Below are positions 13,192 to 22,539 of a stretch of DNA of 64,000 nt, piece by piece. A program made the position numbers and the translations under genes. Origin of the DNA: Citrobacter sp. Awk 4 (GTDB lineage: Bacteria; Pseudomonadota; Gammaproteobacteria; Enterobacterales; Enterobacteriaceae); the NCBI RefSeq assembly GCF_028069725.1, contig NZ_JANEWG010000019.1, positions 1 to 64,000 of the forward strand. Reading direction: 5' to 3'. Positions within the stretch are counted from its first letter, which is position 1; each line of letters opens with the position of its first letter. The notes below the pieces were generated by a model. It was not told the DNA's origin. It did not search any database and saw only the letters and a list, made by a program, of their open reading frames with translations.

Positions 13192-14244
13192 ATGCCAGTG
13201 TTACACAACCGCATATCGAATGATGCGCTCAGAGCCAGGATGCTGGCTGAGACAGAGCCGCGTACAACGATCTCCTTCTACAAATATTTCACTATCGCAC
13301 AACCGCAGAGTACGCGTGATGCGATGTACCAGATGTTCACGGCGCTGAATGTCTTTGGGCGCGTTTATTTGGCTCATGAAGGTATTAACGCGCAAATCAG
13401 CGTTCCGCAAAGTCATGTGGACACCTTCCGCGAGCAGCTTTACGCGTTTGACCCCGCACTTGCCGGCCTGCGTCTTAACATTGCGCTGGATGATGACGGT
13501 AAATCATTCTGGGTACTGCGTATGAAGGTGCGTGACCGGATTGTGGCCGACGGTATTGAGGATGAGAACTTTGATGCCAGCGACGTGGGAGACTATCTGA
13601 AGGCGGCTGAAGTGAACGCCATGCTGGACGATCCCGATGCAGTCTTCATCGACATGCGTAACCACTACGAATACGAAGTGGGCCATTTTGAGAACGCGCT
13701 GGAAATTCCCGCAGACACTTTCCGCGAGCAGTTACCCAAAGCGGTCGAGATGATGCAGGAGCACAAAGACAAAAAGATCGTGATGTATTGCACCGGTGGT
13801 ATTCGCTGTGAAAAAGCCAGCGCCTGGATGAAACATAACGGTTTTAGCAAGGTTTGGCATATTGAAGGCGGTATCATTGAATATGCGCGCCGGGCGCGTG
13901 AACAGGGGCTTCCGGTTCGCTTTATCGGCAAGAATTTTGTTTTTGACGAGCGTATGGGAGAGCGAATCTCTGAAAAGGTGATTGCCCATTGCCATCAGTG
14001 TGGCGTGCTGTGTGACAGTCATACCAATTGCCGAAACGACGGCTGCCATCTGCTGTTTATTCAGTGTCCTGCCTGCGCTGAGAAATACCATGGCTGTTGT
14101 AGCGATCTCTGTTGTGAAGAGAGTGCGTTACCGGAAGAGGAACAACGTCGTCGGCGTGCGGGCCGTGAAAACGGCAATAAAATCTTCAATAAATCACGCG
14201 GTCGCCTGAATACAAAACTGGGCATTCCGGATCCAGCGGAATAA
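13192..14244 (+). CDS. trhO: TrhO (YceA), oxygen-dependent tRNA uridine(34) hydroxylase, rhodanese family
   Basis: TrhO makes 5-hydroxyuridine at the wobble position of tRNAs in an oxygen-dependent reaction, parallel to the TrhP route. The 350-residue protein has an N-terminal acylphosphatase-like domain and a rhodanese domain with the active loop [16 protein letters not shown] (Cys near residue 180). The C-terminus is Cys-rich ([26 protein letters not shown]) and probably binds metal. ATG 13192 gives the family length; an upstream in-frame ATG at 13144 would add 16 unsupported residues. It stands alone, divergent from lpxL. A REP-type repeat lies after the gene. Confidence 0.96.
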   Translation: MPVLHNRISNDALRARMLAETEPRTTISFYKYFTIAQPQSTRDAMYQMFTALNVFGRVYLAHEGINAQISVPQSHVDTFREQLYAFDPALAGLRLNIALDDDGKSFWVLRMKVRDRIVADGIEDENFDASDVGDYLKAAEVNAMLDDPDAVFIDMRNHYEYEVGHFENALEIPADTFREQLPKAVEMMQEHKDKKIVMYCTGGIRCEKASAWMKHNGFSKVWHIEGGIIEYARRAREQGLPVRFIGKNFVFDERMGERISEKVIAHCHQCGVLCDSHTNCRNDGCHLLFIQCPACAEKYHGCCSDLCCEESALPEEEQRRRRAGRENGNKIFNKSRGRLNTKLGIPDPAE

Positions 14245-14270
14245 CGTTTAGCCTGCCTGGGATGCATGGA

Positions 14271-14303
14271 TGTAGGCCCGATAAGCGAAGCGCCATCGGG
14301 CAT
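14271..14303. repeat. REP (palindromic unit) between trhO and yceI
   Basis: The sequence GTAGGCCCGATAAGCGAAGC, continuing with GCCATCGGGC, has the arms of the enterobacterial REP consensus (GTAGGCC-GATAAG and GCCATC-GGC). It lies between two convergent genes, the usual location. Confidence 0.75.
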
Positions 14304-14313
14304 CACGCCTCTT

Positions 14314-14889
14314 TTACTTCTGCTGAACGCCTTCAACTGAGATTATCAGATCGACTTCCTGGGACGCCGGGCCGAGATCGGTAGTGATGTTGAAGTCCTT
14401 CAGCTTAATTTTTCCTTCCGCTTCAAACCCTGCGCGTTTTCCACCCCAGGGATCATCGCCCTGACCTGTCAGCTTCGCTTCCAGCGTTACCGGTTTGGTC
14501 ACGCCGTTGAGCGTCAGGTCGCCGGTGATATCCAGCTCATCGCCGTCTTTTTTCACACTGGTGGAGGTGAAGGTCGCCTGTGGGAATTTTGCGACGTTCA
14601 GGAAGTCGGCGCTGCGCAGGTGCTTGTCACGTTCGGCGTGGTGAGTATCAACGCTATTGGTGTTGATCGTCACATTAACTTTATCCGCCGCCGGATTTTT
14701 TTCATCAAAGGTGAATGTCCCGTCGAAGTCTTTAAAAGAGCCGTATAACCAGCTGTAACCCAGATGCTGGATGCGGAAGTTAACAAAGGCATGTTGTCCC
14801 GCTTTATCAATCTTATAGTCTGCAGCAACGGCAGAACCGGCGGTGAACAATAAAGAGGCGAGAGTGACTCCCAGCAGGCTTTTTTTCAT
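14314..14889 (-). CDS. yceI: YceI family periplasmic protein
   Basis: YceI is a periplasmic lipocalin-like beta-barrel; homologues bind polyisoprenoid lipids, and the E. coli protein is induced by osmotic shift and alkaline pH. The 191-residue product has a clear signal peptide ([20 protein letters not shown], cleavage after AVA) and the family start [25 protein letters not shown]. Its ATG overlaps the stop of yceJ by four bases (ATGA), so yceJ-yceI form an operon with the cytochrome partner first. Exact substrate is unknown. Confidence 0.95.
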   Translation of the reverse strand: MKKSLLGVTLASLLFTAGSAVAADYKIDKAGQHAFVNFRIQHLGYSWLYGSFKDFDGTFTFDEKNPAADKVNVTINTNSVDTHHAERDKHLRSADFLNVAKFPQATFTSTSVKKDGDELDITGDLTLNGVTKPVTLEAKLTGQGDDPWGGKRAGFEAEGKIKLKDFNITTDLGPASQEVDLIISVEGVQQK

Positions 14890-15458
14890 TTTTGAACTCC
14901 ATAGTCAGATGACGATTTTCCCAACATGCGATTCAGGGTGTCGTCTTTATCGATGAAATGATGTTTGAGGGCCATCAGCCCGTGTAGCAGTGACAAAATC
15001 ACAACGCTCCAGGCAAGCCACAGGTGCAGGTTTCCGGCAAGATCGGCCTGTGCGCCGGCATCGGCAAGGGTGGCGGGGATGTCAAACCAGCCAAATACGC
15101 TAATCGGTTCACCGTCCGCCGTTGAGATCAGATAGCCGCTGATAACGATGCTAAACAGCAGTGCATATAAGGTGATGTGGCCAAGCGTTGCGCCGAGGCG
15201 CGTCAGGCGTGAATAGCTTTTCAGAGCAGCGGGGGGAGGCGAGATGAACCGCCAGACAATCCTGATGACAAGTCCCATCATCAGCAGGATCCCGATGCTT
15301 TTATGCAGTTCCGGCGCCTGATGGTACCAGCCATCGTAATAGCTGAGCGTCACCATCCACAGGCCCAACGCGAACATGCCATAGACCACGACGGCTATCA
15401 GCCAGTGCAGTGCAGCAGAAATCACGCCATAGCGTTGTGGGGTATTAGTGAATTGCAT
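14886..15458 (-). CDS. yceJ: YceJ, cytochrome b561-family membrane protein
   Basis: This 190-residue, four-helix membrane protein belongs to the bacterial cytochrome b561 family (E. coli YceJ), expected to carry haem and move electrons across the inner membrane. Histidines in the helices serve as haem ligands: [40 protein letters not shown] and [10 protein letters not shown]. The ATG at 15458 ([11 protein letters not shown]) aligns with the E. coli start; a longer open frame begins at 15533. It is coupled to yceI by ATGA. Electron donor and acceptor are not known. Confidence 0.93.
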   Translation of the reverse strand: MQFTNTPQRYGVISAALHWLIAVVVYGMFALGLWMVTLSYYDGWYHQAPELHKSIGILLMMGLVIRIVWRFISPPPAALKSYSRLTRLGATLGHITLYALLFSIVISGYLISTADGEPISVFGWFDIPATLADAGAQADLAGNLHLWLAWSVVILSLLHGLMALKHHFIDKDDTLNRMLGKSSSDYGVQK

Positions 15459-15720
15459 AGACACACCAATAAATATTTCAAGAGTGAATGAAAATGGCGT
15501 GTTGAAGGGATTATTGCAACTAAAAAATAACAATATGAATGATATTTATTTTTATTTCAATAAATTTGACTTAACCCTGGTTTCATCATCAGGCGTTTCG
15601 AGAAACTGCACGAGAGTTTTCATTGTTTGTGCGGCCTGGATGGTTTTGACGTTATTCAAATTATCTAAACTAAAGTTAGAGAAATATCAATATTTGTCAG
15701 TTTATGTCAATGAGTCTGAC
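15459..15720. other. Non-coding spacer between yceJ and yceO
   Basis: This AT-rich stretch lies upstream of the yceJI operon and downstream of yceO. It should contain the yceJ promoter. A plus-strand open frame across it (15448-15759) has no ribosome-binding site or recognisable protein character. Confidence 0.5.
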
Positions 15721-15834
15721 TTAGAAAAACAGGATATAAATAACGTCCATAATTGCTAACAGCGACCACAAAATAACGTAAAGCATAAAGTGTTCGCGAA
15801 TATTGTTGACCAGATAATGAAAGAGACGAAGCAC
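15721..15834 (-). CDS. yceO: YceO, 37-residue single-span membrane protein
   Basis: A GTG at 15834 preceded eight bases upstream by AAGGGG opens a 37-codon frame ending at TAA 15721. The product, starting [19 protein letters not shown] and ending in a hydrophobic run with [16 protein letters not shown], aligns throughout with E. coli YceO (HYL-NNIREH-MLY---W-LLAIMD-IY motif). It occupies the same place, between solA and yceJ. One transmembrane helix occupies about residues 18-37. E. coli YceO has been linked to biofilm phenotypes but has no defined activity. The start in E. coli is annotated slightly further upstream, so a few more N-terminal residues are possible. Confidence 0.8.
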   Translation of the reverse strand: MLRLFHYLVNNIREHFMLYVILWSLLAIMDVIYILFF

Positions 15835-15849
15835 TGTTGATACCCCTTA

Positions 15850-15879
15850 AAAAGAAATGGCCTCTATACTGAGGCCATA
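15850..15879 (-). terminator. Intrinsic terminator after solA
   Basis: On the minus strand the stem TGGCCTC/GAGGCCA (six-base loop) is followed by TTTCTTTTT. It lies between the solA stop and the yceO ribosome-binding site, so yceO either has its own promoter or relies on read-through. Confidence 0.75.
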
Positions 15880-15884
15880 AATTA

Positions 15885-17003
15885 TTATTCCGTAAAGCGT
15901 GAAAGTCGAAATGGCGTCAGATCAAAGGCAGACGGTTTATCCTGTGCAAAATCAGCCGCAATCTCTCCCAACACAGAGGCAAACTTGAAGCCATGACCGC
16001 TGAGTCCGGTGATAATCAGCGTATTCTGGTGTCCTGGCAGGGTGTCGATAATAAAATCTTCGTCGGGGGAATTGTCGTAAGTACAGGATGCCCCGTGCAG
16101 ACAACAGCCAACACCCGGAAGAATGGCGCGCAGGAATGGGAAGGCTTCTGAACCATCGCTGGCGACGGCCGCAAACGGTTTACGTTCTTCCGGAGAGTGA
16201 ATCAACTGACCGCCATTGTGCTTACCGATTTTCAGCTCGTCATTTTCGGCAGGAAAACCGTAATATTGAGAACCATCAGGGAGTTCGCCGGTAAACGCCG
16301 GGAAGTTATTTTTGATGCTATAGCGACCATCCGCTTGATACCACGCGAACACTTTCCGCACGGGCTGGATAGGCAGGCCGGGGACCAGCGCCTGAACCCA
16401 GGTTCCGGCGCTGACCAGCGCTTTCTTCGCGTGATATTCCCCATCGGCGGTCACGACTGTCACGCCGTCATCGTGGTGATGAATGGCGGAGACAGGGCAA
16501 TTGAAGAGTTGCGCGCAGCCGGCTTCTTCCGCCAGGCGAACCCAGGTTTTAATGGCTAATTCACTACGCAGAAAACCGGAATCTGCCTCAAACAGGCCAA
16601 TGTAGTTTTCCGGCACGCGGATTTCAGGCCAGCGGGCCATCATCGCGGTGGCGTCCAGTCGCTCGACGTTCAACTGCCACTGTTGCGCGCTCTGCGCCAC
16701 ATTGGCCAGAAAGGTGGAGTCAGAGGGGCCGAAATTAATCACCCCTGAACGTACAAAGATGGGCTCTTCATTGTGTGCTGACAGTTCGTCCCACAGCGCT
16801 TGCGCCCGTAGCACCAGCGGAACGTATTTTTCGCCTTCACCGTAGGCGTGGCGGATTAATCGGGTATCGCCGTGGTGGCTACCCTGCTGATGTGGCGGCA
16901 TGTGCGCATCGGTCATCAGCACCTTTAAGCCAGCACGCGTGGCGTAATATCCGGCGGCCGCGCCAACGGAACCGCTGCCAATAATGATTAAATCGTAGTT
17001 CAT
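15885..17003 (-). CDS. solA: SolA, N-methyl-L-tryptophan oxidase (sarcosine-oxidase-like flavoenzyme)
   Basis: SolA oxidatively demethylates N-methyl-tryptophan and, weakly, sarcosine, producing formaldehyde and hydrogen peroxide. The 372-residue protein has the N-terminal FAD-binding motif ([21 protein letters not shown]) and the Cys-containing segment [15 protein letters not shown] near residue 308, where monomeric sarcosine oxidases attach FAD covalently. [15 protein letters not shown] near the C-terminus is the second flavin-binding signature. A purine-rich site (AGAGAGAAG) precedes the ATG. It is a stand-alone gene with its own terminator. Physiological substrate is uncertain. Confidence 0.95.
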   Translation of the reverse strand: MNYDLIIIGSGSVGAAAGYYATRAGLKVLMTDAHMPPHQQGSHHGDTRLIRHAYGEGEKYVPLVLRAQALWDELSAHNEEPIFVRSGVINFGPSDSTFLANVAQSAQQWQLNVERLDATAMMARWPEIRVPENYIGLFEADSGFLRSELAIKTWVRLAEEAGCAQLFNCPVSAIHHHDDGVTVVTADGEYHAKKALVSAGTWVQALVPGLPIQPVRKVFAWYQADGRYSIKNNFPAFTGELPDGSQYYGFPAENDELKIGKHNGGQLIHSPEERKPFAAVASDGSEAFPFLRAILPGVGCCLHGASCTYDNSPDEDFIIDTLPGHQNTLIITGLSGHGFKFASVLGEIAADFAQDKPSAFDLTPFRLSRFTE

Positions 17004-17070
17004 CAGCTTCTCTCTGCTATCGCGATGATTGCAGGGTAAATAACTGACCGGCGTTATTCAACCTGGAAAT

Positions 17071-17096
17071 TAAAAAGGCACCGTGAAGGTGCCTTG
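17071..17096 (-). terminator. Intrinsic terminator after bssS
   Basis: On the minus strand the stem AAGGCACC/GGTGCCTT, with a five-base loop, is followed by a T-rich run (TTTTTAATTT), about 20 bases beyond the bssS stop. Confidence 0.85.
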
Positions 17097-17116
17097 GGGT
17101 GGAGGTTCTCGTCGTG

Positions 17117-17371
17117 TTAATGACGACGATACTCATTGACCTGGTAATCGCCAGATTCAATTTTGGCGATTCCTGCTTCTAATATCGAAATAAATTGTCT
17201 GGCAACATCAGTGGTTAACCAGAGCGTCTGACCAACTTCAGTTCCATCCGGGTCAGGGCGATTCGGGGTCTGGTAGTGCAAACGCAGCATCAGCGCATCA
17301 TAGCTATCAACGGTGCTGATGTCCCACCCTACGAGCGGATGAGTCTGAATGACTTCATTATTTTTTTCCAT
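17117..17371 (-). CDS. bssS: BssS, biofilm regulator
   Basis: BssS (YceP) is a small cytoplasmic protein that affects biofilm formation in E. coli through indole and AI-2 dependent signalling; its biochemical activity is unknown. The 84-residue product matches E. coli length and sequence style (MEKNNEVIQTHPLVGWDIST). Of two adjacent ATG codons, the second, at 17371, is spaced four bases from GGGGG and matches the E. coli start. It has its own terminator. It is followed leftward by solA, which is probably a separate transcript. Confidence 0.93.
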   Translation of the reverse strand: MEKNNEVIQTHPLVGWDISTVDSYDALMLRLHYQTPNRPDPDGTEVGQTLWLTTDVARQFISILEAGIAKIESGDYQVNEYRRH

Positions 17372-17605
17372 CATGCCCCCTAATACGTGTTACTAGACAA
17401 CGGTTTTCGAGGTTCAATGCGTGTTTTATCTGAAGCAACTTCAGTATATCAATAAATAAGGGTATTCACTGAAAATTTAAAGAGGGAGCGGCATAAATTT
17501 CTGCTTTTAAGAATGAGCTGAACAATAAACCAGCATATTGTTGATGTTTTATTGTCATTTGCTGCATTTAAGTTGAGGCTGAGATTAAAATTCGAACAGT
17601 TGCGC

Positions 17606-17635
17606 AAATAAAAAAAGCCGGGGCGACCCGGCAAA
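17606..17635 (-). terminator. Intrinsic terminator after dinI
   Basis: On the minus strand the stem GCCGGG/CCCGGC with a four-base loop is followed by seven T residues, about 25 bases after the dinI stop. Confidence 0.85.
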
Positions 17636-17659
17636 ATGAACTTAACTTCATATCATTTT

Positions 17660-17905
17660 TTATTCGTTGATAAACCAGTCATCCGCGCTTTCCCACGTTT
17701 CTTGCAGGATTTCGCTGATGCGCTCTTTATCTTCTTTTGTCGCGCCAATGACCGACAAATTGTTCGCGGCGGCATAGCGGACGGTGACGTTGCCTTCGTT
17801 ATCCGGAAAATAGTGGTGAATACGACGGGAGAGTTCACCGGCCAGCGCGTCTATCGCGCCAGCAGGTAAAGGCGAAGTTTTTGCAATGGTGACTTCAATA
17901 CGCAT
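17660..17905 (-). CDS. dinI: DinI, SOS-induced modulator of RecA
   Basis: DinI binds RecA filaments, stabilising them and limiting co-protease action on UmuD. The 81-residue product has the conserved acidic C-terminal helix (SEILQETWESADDWF) that mimics ssDNA in the RecA groove, and the N-terminal MRIEVTIAKTSPLP. The ATG at 17905 gives the exact family length; the open frame extends to 17962 through the LexA box. That box at 17927-17942 directly precedes the gene, so LexA repression is expected. Confidence 0.97.
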   Translation of the reverse strand: MRIEVTIAKTSPLPAGAIDALAGELSRRIHHYFPDNEGNVTVRYAAANNLSVIGATKEDKERISEILQETWESADDWFINE

Positions 17906-17926
17906 AATGGCCCCCTGTTGAATATA

Positions 17927-17942
17927 CTGGATATTTATACAG
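17927..17942 (-). promoter_or_regulatory. LexA (SOS) box of dinI
   Basis: On the minus strand the sequence CTGTATAAATATCCAG matches the CTG-N10-CAG SOS consensus with the preferred TATA-rich centre, 22 bases before the dinI start codon. Confidence 0.9.
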
Positions 17943-17980
17943 TTTAAATGTTCCAGTGACAACAGTTGGCCACGCTTTTT

Positions 17981-19027
17981 TTATTTTTTTACCGACCAGC
18001 GTACCGTTTCGCCCCCCAGGAAAGGCACCAGCGTATCGTCTGTCAGGGCGATGCTTTCCGGAATGTGCTGCTCTTCGCGTACCAGTTCAATGTAGGTGTC
18101 GTTGACGGGCAAACCATAGAACTGCGGACCGTTCAGTGAGCAGAAGGCTTCAAAGTGCTGTAAAGCATTCATCTCTTCAAAGATGGTCGCATAGCTGCCC
18201 AGCGCCGTTGGGGCGTTAAAGCAGCCCGCACAGCCACAGCTGGTCTCTTTACGATGACGGGCGTGCGGCGCCGAATCGGTTCCCAGGAAGGCGCGGTTAA
18301 AACCGCTGGCAACCAGTTCACGCAATGCCTGCTGATGGACATTGCGTTTGAGGATCGGCAAACAGTACAGGTGTGGGCGAATACCGCCGACCAGCATGTG
18401 GTTGCGGTTAAACATCAAATGCTGAGGTGTAATTGTCGCCGCCAGCAGCTCGTTGCTATCGCGAACATACTCTGCCGCGTCTTTGGTCGTAATGTGCTCG
18501 AACACCACTTTGAGCGCCGTCAGGCGCTGGCGTAATGGCTCCATGACGCTGTCGATAAAGCGAGCCTCGCGATCGAATATGTCGATCTCGGCATGAGTGA
18601 CTTCGCCGTGTACCAGCAGCGGCATCCCCAGTTTTTCCATACGTTCAAGAACGGGCATGATAGCGTCGGTGGACGTAACCCCGTGGCTTGAGTTGGTGGT
18701 GGCATTGGCCGGGTAGAGTTTTGCGGCGGTGAAAACACCTTCATTGAAGCCGCGTTCAAGCTCATTGGGATCCAGACTGTCCGTGAGATAGCAAGTCATC
18801 AACGGTGTGAAATCATGACCTTGCGGTACCGCATCAAGGATGCGCTGGCGGTACGCGATGGCCGCGTCAACGGTAGTGACGGGCGGAGCCAGGTTAGGCA
18901 TCACGATCGCGCGACCATAGGTTTCGCTGGTGTAGGGCACGACTGTTTTTAACATGTCGCCATCACGAAGGTGAACGTGCCAGTCGTCTGGGCGGCGGAT
19001 CTTTAAAACCTGGGATGGTGCTGTCAT
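17981..19027 (-). CDS. pyrC: PyrC, dihydroorotase
   Basis: PyrC cyclises carbamoyl aspartate to dihydroorotate, step three of pyrimidine synthesis. The 348-residue zinc enzyme has the metal-binding [12 protein letters not shown] start, the carbamylated Lys in [16 protein letters not shown], zinc His residues in LLVHGEVTH and EHITTKDA, and the catalytic Asp in [10 protein letters not shown]. The ATG at 19027 matches the E. coli start. Upstream are a PurR-type operator and the leader inverted repeat used for pyrimidine-dependent start-site switching. Confidence 0.98.
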   Translation of the reverse strand: MTAPSQVLKIRRPDDWHVHLRDGDMLKTVVPYTSETYGRAIVMPNLAPPVTTVDAAIAYRQRILDAVPQGHDFTPLMTCYLTDSLDPNELERGFNEGVFTAAKLYPANATTNSSHGVTSTDAIMPVLERMEKLGMPLLVHGEVTHAEIDIFDREARFIDSVMEPLRQRLTALKVVFEHITTKDAAEYVRDSNELLAATITPQHLMFNRNHMLVGGIRPHLYCLPILKRNVHQQALRELVASGFNRAFLGTDSAPHARHRKETSCGCAGCFNAPTALGSYATIFEEMNALQHFEAFCSLNGPQFYGLPVNDTYIELVREEQHIPESIALTDDTLVPFLGGETVRWSVKK

Positions 19028-19035
19028 CAATATGC

Positions 19036-19064
19036 TCCGGCTGAGGGATGGTCTTTTTGCCGGA
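19036..19064 (-). promoter_or_regulatory. pyrC leader hairpin for pyrimidine-sensitive translation control
   Basis: On the minus strand GCCGGAG near the ribosome-binding site is complementary to TCCGGC at the expected transcript start (inverted repeat TCCGGC 19036-19041 and GCCGGA 19059-19064). In E. coli and Salmonella high CTP favours a C start, which gives the longer hairpin that hides the ribosome-binding site. The same layout is kept here. Confidence 0.75.
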
Positions 19065-19076
19065 AACAAAGGATAT

Positions 19077-19092
19077 GCGGAAACGTTTTCGT
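19077..19092 (-). promoter_or_regulatory. PurR operator upstream of pyrC
   Basis: The 16-mer GCGGAAACGTTTTCGT is a near-palindrome close to the PurR consensus ACGCAAACGTTTNCGT. E. coli pyrC is a known PurR target with the site at this position. Confidence 0.75.
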
Positions 19093-19099
19093 TTGCACG

Positions 19100-19125
19100 A
19101 AAAAAAAGGGCGCTAATGCGCCCTC
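19100..19125 (-). terminator. Intrinsic terminator after yceB
   Basis: On the minus strand the perfect stem GGGCGC/GCGCCC with loop ATTA is followed by eight T residues, seven bases beyond the yceB stop. Confidence 0.9.
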
Positions 19126-19131
19126 TGAGTG

Positions 19132-19692
19132 TTAATTGGTGAACGGGATGACAATTTCACCCGGCTTCACCTCAATCCCTTTAGCATATTTTTTCGCCAG
19201 CGCTTCGCCTTTGCTGCTGTCTTCCCGCAGAACATAGGCAGGTTGCTGATTAAAATAATTGCGCAGTGACTGGTTGAGATAAGGCATCAGCGTTTGTAAT
19301 ACCGACTGCATTTTCTCAGGCGTTACCGTGACGTCCACCACTTCCATCTCTTGCAGGAAAATCGCGCCTTTCTCTTTATTGAAGACCGGCAACGCTTTCA
19401 GTTTCAGTTTCATGGTGGCTTTTTGATTGCCAAACAATGAGCTCATATCGAGATTCGCATCGCCGGTGAGCGTCACTTTATTGGGCTCTTCCCGACCGAT
19501 CTGACTGCTCAGATTGGAGAGCACAATATGCGCGTCGGCAACGCCGGGCAAGCCTATGTCTTTGGAAAAGTTATTCCGTTTCTCCAGTGCCTGGTTAATC
19601 TCTTGTTCACTGATCGTGTACTGTGTGAGTTGATTACAGCCAACCAACAGGCCGCTAACTAATAACGCAGCGGCAAAAAAAATCTTTTTCAT
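19132..19692 (-). CDS. yceB: YceB, DUF1439 outer-membrane-type lipoprotein
   Basis: YceB is a 186-residue lipoprotein (same length as E. coli). The signal peptide and lipobox LLVGC place the lipidated Cys at about residue 19. The next residue is Asn, which does not match the Asp+2 inner-membrane retention rule. The mature part is the DUF1439 fold, a tubular lipid-binding-like domain seen in the E. coli structure, with the conserved [16 protein letters not shown] start. Function unknown. The ATG at 19692 is chosen because it starts the signal peptide; the open frame runs further upstream. Confidence 0.94.
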   Translation of the reverse strand: MKKIFFAAALLVSGLLVGCNQLTQYTISEQEINQALEKRNNFSKDIGLPGVADAHIVLSNLSSQIGREEPNKVTLTGDANLDMSSLFGNQKATMKLKLKALPVFNKEKGAIFLQEMEVVDVTVTPEKMQSVLQTLMPYLNQSLRNYFNQQPAYVLREDSSKGEALAKKYAKGIEVKPGEIVIPFTN

Positions 19693-19834
19693 GGGGTTCC
19701 TCAACATGATGCCCGTATTGTAATCCTGACACAAAGCAGCATGTGGCACCAGCACGCAACGTACCAGCAGAAAAAACCGAAATAATGGTCGCCTCGGGCA
19801 ACCAACGTTATTTCAGCAACAAACCTGAAAGCGA

Positions 19835-21043
19835 TCAGGCACCCGGTTCCAGCATTCCGTTCGGGGTGCGTTTATGGCTAAATTGCCATCCCAGAGCCAG
19901 AAAAGTGATAACGCCGATAATCGACAGCATTATCCAGGGGAGTTCGGGTTGGGCCATGATTTTGCCCATATCGAACAACCAGCCGCCGCCGATATAGCCA
20001 ATTGCCCCGCCGATGGCGAGTCCCAGTCGGCTAAAGCCCATATAGCTGCCGCGCGCACGCGCATCTGACAATGACGCGCTGAGCGTTTCGCGGGCCGGTT
20101 CAGCAATAATGGAACCGATATAGAATGTGCAAATCAGCGTGAAGAGTTGCTGCAAATTACTCACCAACCCAATAGGCAACATACTGAGCGACATTAATAA
20201 CAGGCCAGCCATCAACCGGTGTTCGAGGCGGAAACGTTTTTCACTCCACCGCGCAATGGGGTAGAGGAGGGTCAGGGAAAGGCACGCTTCAATGGCGTAC
20301 ATCCATTTTACGGCACCAGGGGAACCGGCAATATCATTGACCATGATGGGCAACATTAGCATCACCTGAACCGCCAGCATGTAATACCCCGCCAGCGTCA
20401 GAACATAAGTGACAAACCGTTTGTCCCGCATGACGCGGCCCATTCCTTCACGGACGGGGATACGCACGGTGGAAAGCTTCCAGGCCGGGAGCAGCCAGGC
20501 GTTGAACGCGGCGCAGAGAATAAACAGCACCGCGCCGGTCGCGCAGACCAGACGAAAATCATACTGTAACAGCCAGCTACCCAGTAATGCGCCAATCACC
20601 GCGCCCGCGCTGTCCTGCATCATGAGCAAAGAGAAGAACCGTCCACGCTGTTCCGGGCGGATCAGTTTGACCACCAGCGCGGAGCGTGGCGGATCAAACA
20701 GGGTGCCGCCCAGACCGGAAAGGAAGCAGGAAAACCACAACAGCCAGGGCTCCTGGGCAATGCCCATGGTGGCGAATCCGGCTGCGCGCATCAGCATGCC
20801 GGTGACGATCATCGGTTTGGCACCAAAGCGGTCGGCAATGGCCCCGCCAAATATCCCCAACCCTTGTTGAATAAACTGGCGCAGCCCGAGCGCAATCCCC
20901 ACCATGACGGCGGCCCATCCCATTTGATCGACAAATCGAATGGAAATAAGCGGGAACACGACAAAAAAGCCCAACACCACCAGCATATTATCGATGAGCA
21001 GGAAATATTTACCCAGGTTCCTCGCCTGCGAGACGCGCGACAT
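19835..21043 (-). CDS. mdtH: MdtH, major facilitator multidrug transporter
   Basis: MdtH is a 12-helix MFS drug exporter; the E. coli protein confers resistance to norfloxacin and enoxacin when overexpressed. The 402-residue product equals the E. coli length. It contains MFS motif A ([14 protein letters not shown], residues about 67-80) and the [16 protein letters not shown] segment. It is divergent from rimJ across 236 bases. No terminator is obvious after its stop; yceB begins 142 bases downstream in the same direction. Confidence 0.95.
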   Translation of the reverse strand: MSRVSQARNLGKYFLLIDNMLVVLGFFVVFPLISIRFVDQMGWAAVMVGIALGLRQFIQQGLGIFGGAIADRFGAKPMIVTGMLMRAAGFATMGIAQEPWLLWFSCFLSGLGGTLFDPPRSALVVKLIRPEQRGRFFSLLMMQDSAGAVIGALLGSWLLQYDFRLVCATGAVLFILCAAFNAWLLPAWKLSTVRIPVREGMGRVMRDKRFVTYVLTLAGYYMLAVQVMLMLPIMVNDIAGSPGAVKWMYAIEACLSLTLLYPIARWSEKRFRLEHRLMAGLLLMSLSMLPIGLVSNLQQLFTLICTFYIGSIIAEPARETLSASLSDARARGSYMGFSRLGLAIGGAIGYIGGGWLFDMGKIMAQPELPWIMLSIIGVITFLALGWQFSHKRTPNGMLEPGA

Positions 21044-21279
21044 TTCCCCTCCCGGGAAATAAAAGATGTGCGCCTTCTATTCTGCGGTGTCGTGGGGGCT
21101 TTTCCCACCCTCGCGGGGACAATATTTTTTTATCAAAAGTCCGTCTTGATAGAGAGATTTCATCAAAATGTGTGAATAATCGAAAAAATGGCTATTTGCA
21201 CTTTTCACAGAGTGCGTGGCCGCAGGTATAGTAACGTTATCAGGGGTGTGAAGACGTTACGGGAAGGAGTGGGTATAGA
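21044..21279. promoter_or_regulatory. Divergent mdtH/rimJ promoter region
   Basis: These 236 bases separate divergent mdtH and rimJ and must contain both promoters. Near rimJ, TATAGTAACGTTATC at 21227-21241 could supply a -10 element. No operator is recognised. Confidence 0.4.
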
Positions 21280-21864
21280 ATGTTTGGCTATCGCAGTAAC
21301 GTGCCAAAAGTGCGCTTAACCACCGACCGACTGGTCGTGCGTTTAGTGCATGAGCGTGATGCCTGGCGTCTGGCAGATTATTACGCAGAAAATCGTCATT
21401 TTTTAAAACCCTGGGAACCCATTCGCGATGAAAGCCACTGTTATCCGTCAGGCTGGCAGGCGCGGCTGAGCATGATCGCTGAGTTTCATAAGCAGGGTAC
21501 GGCATTCTATTTTGCGCTGCTCGATCCGGACGAAAAAGAAATTATCGGCGTGGCGAATTTTTCCAATGTAGTTCGCGGTTCGTTTCATGCGTGCTATCTG
21601 GGGTATTCGATTGCGCAGAAGTGGCAGGGAAAGGGGCTGATGTTCGAAGCCTTAAGCTCGGCCATTCGTTATATGCAACGCACGCAACACATGCACCGGA
21701 TAATGGCAAATTATATGCCGCACAATAAACGTAGCGGCGATTTACTGGCGCGACTCGGTTTCGAAAAAGAAGGGTATGCGAAAGATTACCTGTTGATTGA
21801 TGGGCAGTGGCGCGATCACGTGCTGACGGCGTTGACAACATCTGAATGGACCCCCGGACGTTAA
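21280..21864 (+). CDS. rimJ: RimJ, ribosomal protein S5 N-alpha-acetyltransferase
   Basis: RimJ acetylates the N-terminal Ala of ribosomal protein S5 and also acts in 30S assembly; in E. coli it influences pap fimbrial expression. The 194-residue GNAT-fold enzyme matches E. coli length. The acetyl-CoA loop lies in the region [17 protein letters not shown] (Q/R-x-x-G-x-G/A pattern), and [24 protein letters not shown] is the GNAT C-terminal signature. GGAAGGAG precedes the ATG. yceH follows after 26 bases, probably co-transcribed with mviM. Confidence 0.97.
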   Translation: MFGYRSNVPKVRLTTDRLVVRLVHERDAWRLADYYAENRHFLKPWEPIRDESHCYPSGWQARLSMIAEFHKQGTAFYFALLDPDEKEIIGVANFSNVVRGSFHACYLGYSIAQKWQGKGLMFEALSSAIRYMQRTQHMHRIMANYMPHNKRSGDLLARLGFEKEGYAKDYLLIDGQWRDHVLTALTTSEWTPGR

Positions 21865-21890
21865 TCCTCTGAACGCGATGGAGAAAAACA

Positions 21891-22538
21891 ATGAAATATG
21901 AATTAACCGCCACTGAAGCGCGAGTGATTGGCTGTCTGCTTGAAAAACAGGTGACGACGCCTGAACAATATCCTCTGTCGGTGAACGGTGTGGTGGTGGC
22001 CTGCAATCAAAAAACCAACCGTGAACCGGTGATGAACTTATCGGAGCATGAGGTCCAGCAGCAGCTTGATAATCTGGTCAAACGCCATTTTCTGCGCACG
22101 GTAAGTGGTTTTGGCAACCGCGTCACCAAGTATGAGCAGCGCTTTTGCAACTCCGAATTTGGCAATTTAAAGTTGAGCGCGGGCGAAGTCGCTGTTGTCA
22201 CCACGTTACTCCTGCGCGGCGCGCAAACGCCGGGTGAACTGCGCAGTCGAGCCTCCCGTATGTATGAATTCAGCGATATGGCGGAAGTTGAAGCCACGCT
22301 GGAGAAACTTGCTACCCGGGAGGACGGCCCGTATGTGGTGCGTCTGGCACGAGAGCCGGGTAAGCGTGAAAGTCGCTATATGCATCTGTTTTGTGGTGAG
22401 GTGGATGAACAGGCCGCCCCGGCGGATGAACCGCAGACGGGTTCTGCCGATCTGCATGCCCGCGTAGAGGCGCTGGAGAGTGAAGTGGCGGAGCTGAAAC
22501 AGCGGCTCGATTCATTGCTGGCGCATCTGGGAGACTAA
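21891..22538 (+). CDS. yceH: YceH, DUF480 winged-helix protein
   Basis: YceH is a 215-residue protein of the UPF0502/DUF480 family. Structures of family members show two winged-helix domains, matching the two repeated helical segments here (about 1-80 and 90-165). The C-terminal [20 protein letters not shown] forms a coiled coil of the kind used for dimerisation. No function is established; DNA binding is an inference from fold. It sits between rimJ and mviM; the mviM GTG follows its TAA by one base, so translational coupling is likely. Confidence 0.92.
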   Translation: MKYELTATEARVIGCLLEKQVTTPEQYPLSVNGVVVACNQKTNREPVMNLSEHEVQQQLDNLVKRHFLRTVSGFGNRVTKYEQRFCNSEFGNLKLSAGEVAVVTTLLLRGAQTPGELRSRASRMYEFSDMAEVEATLEKLATREDGPYVVRLAREPGKRESRYMHLFCGEVDEQAAPADEPQTGSADLHARVEALESEVAELKQRLDSLLAHLGD

Positions 22539-22539
22539 G

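Noticed and set aside
15448-15759. 103-codon plus-strand open frame between yceJ and yceO
   Set aside because: It overlaps the yceJ 5' end and the yceO coding region antisense, and has no ribosome-binding site; yceO on the other strand explains the right part.
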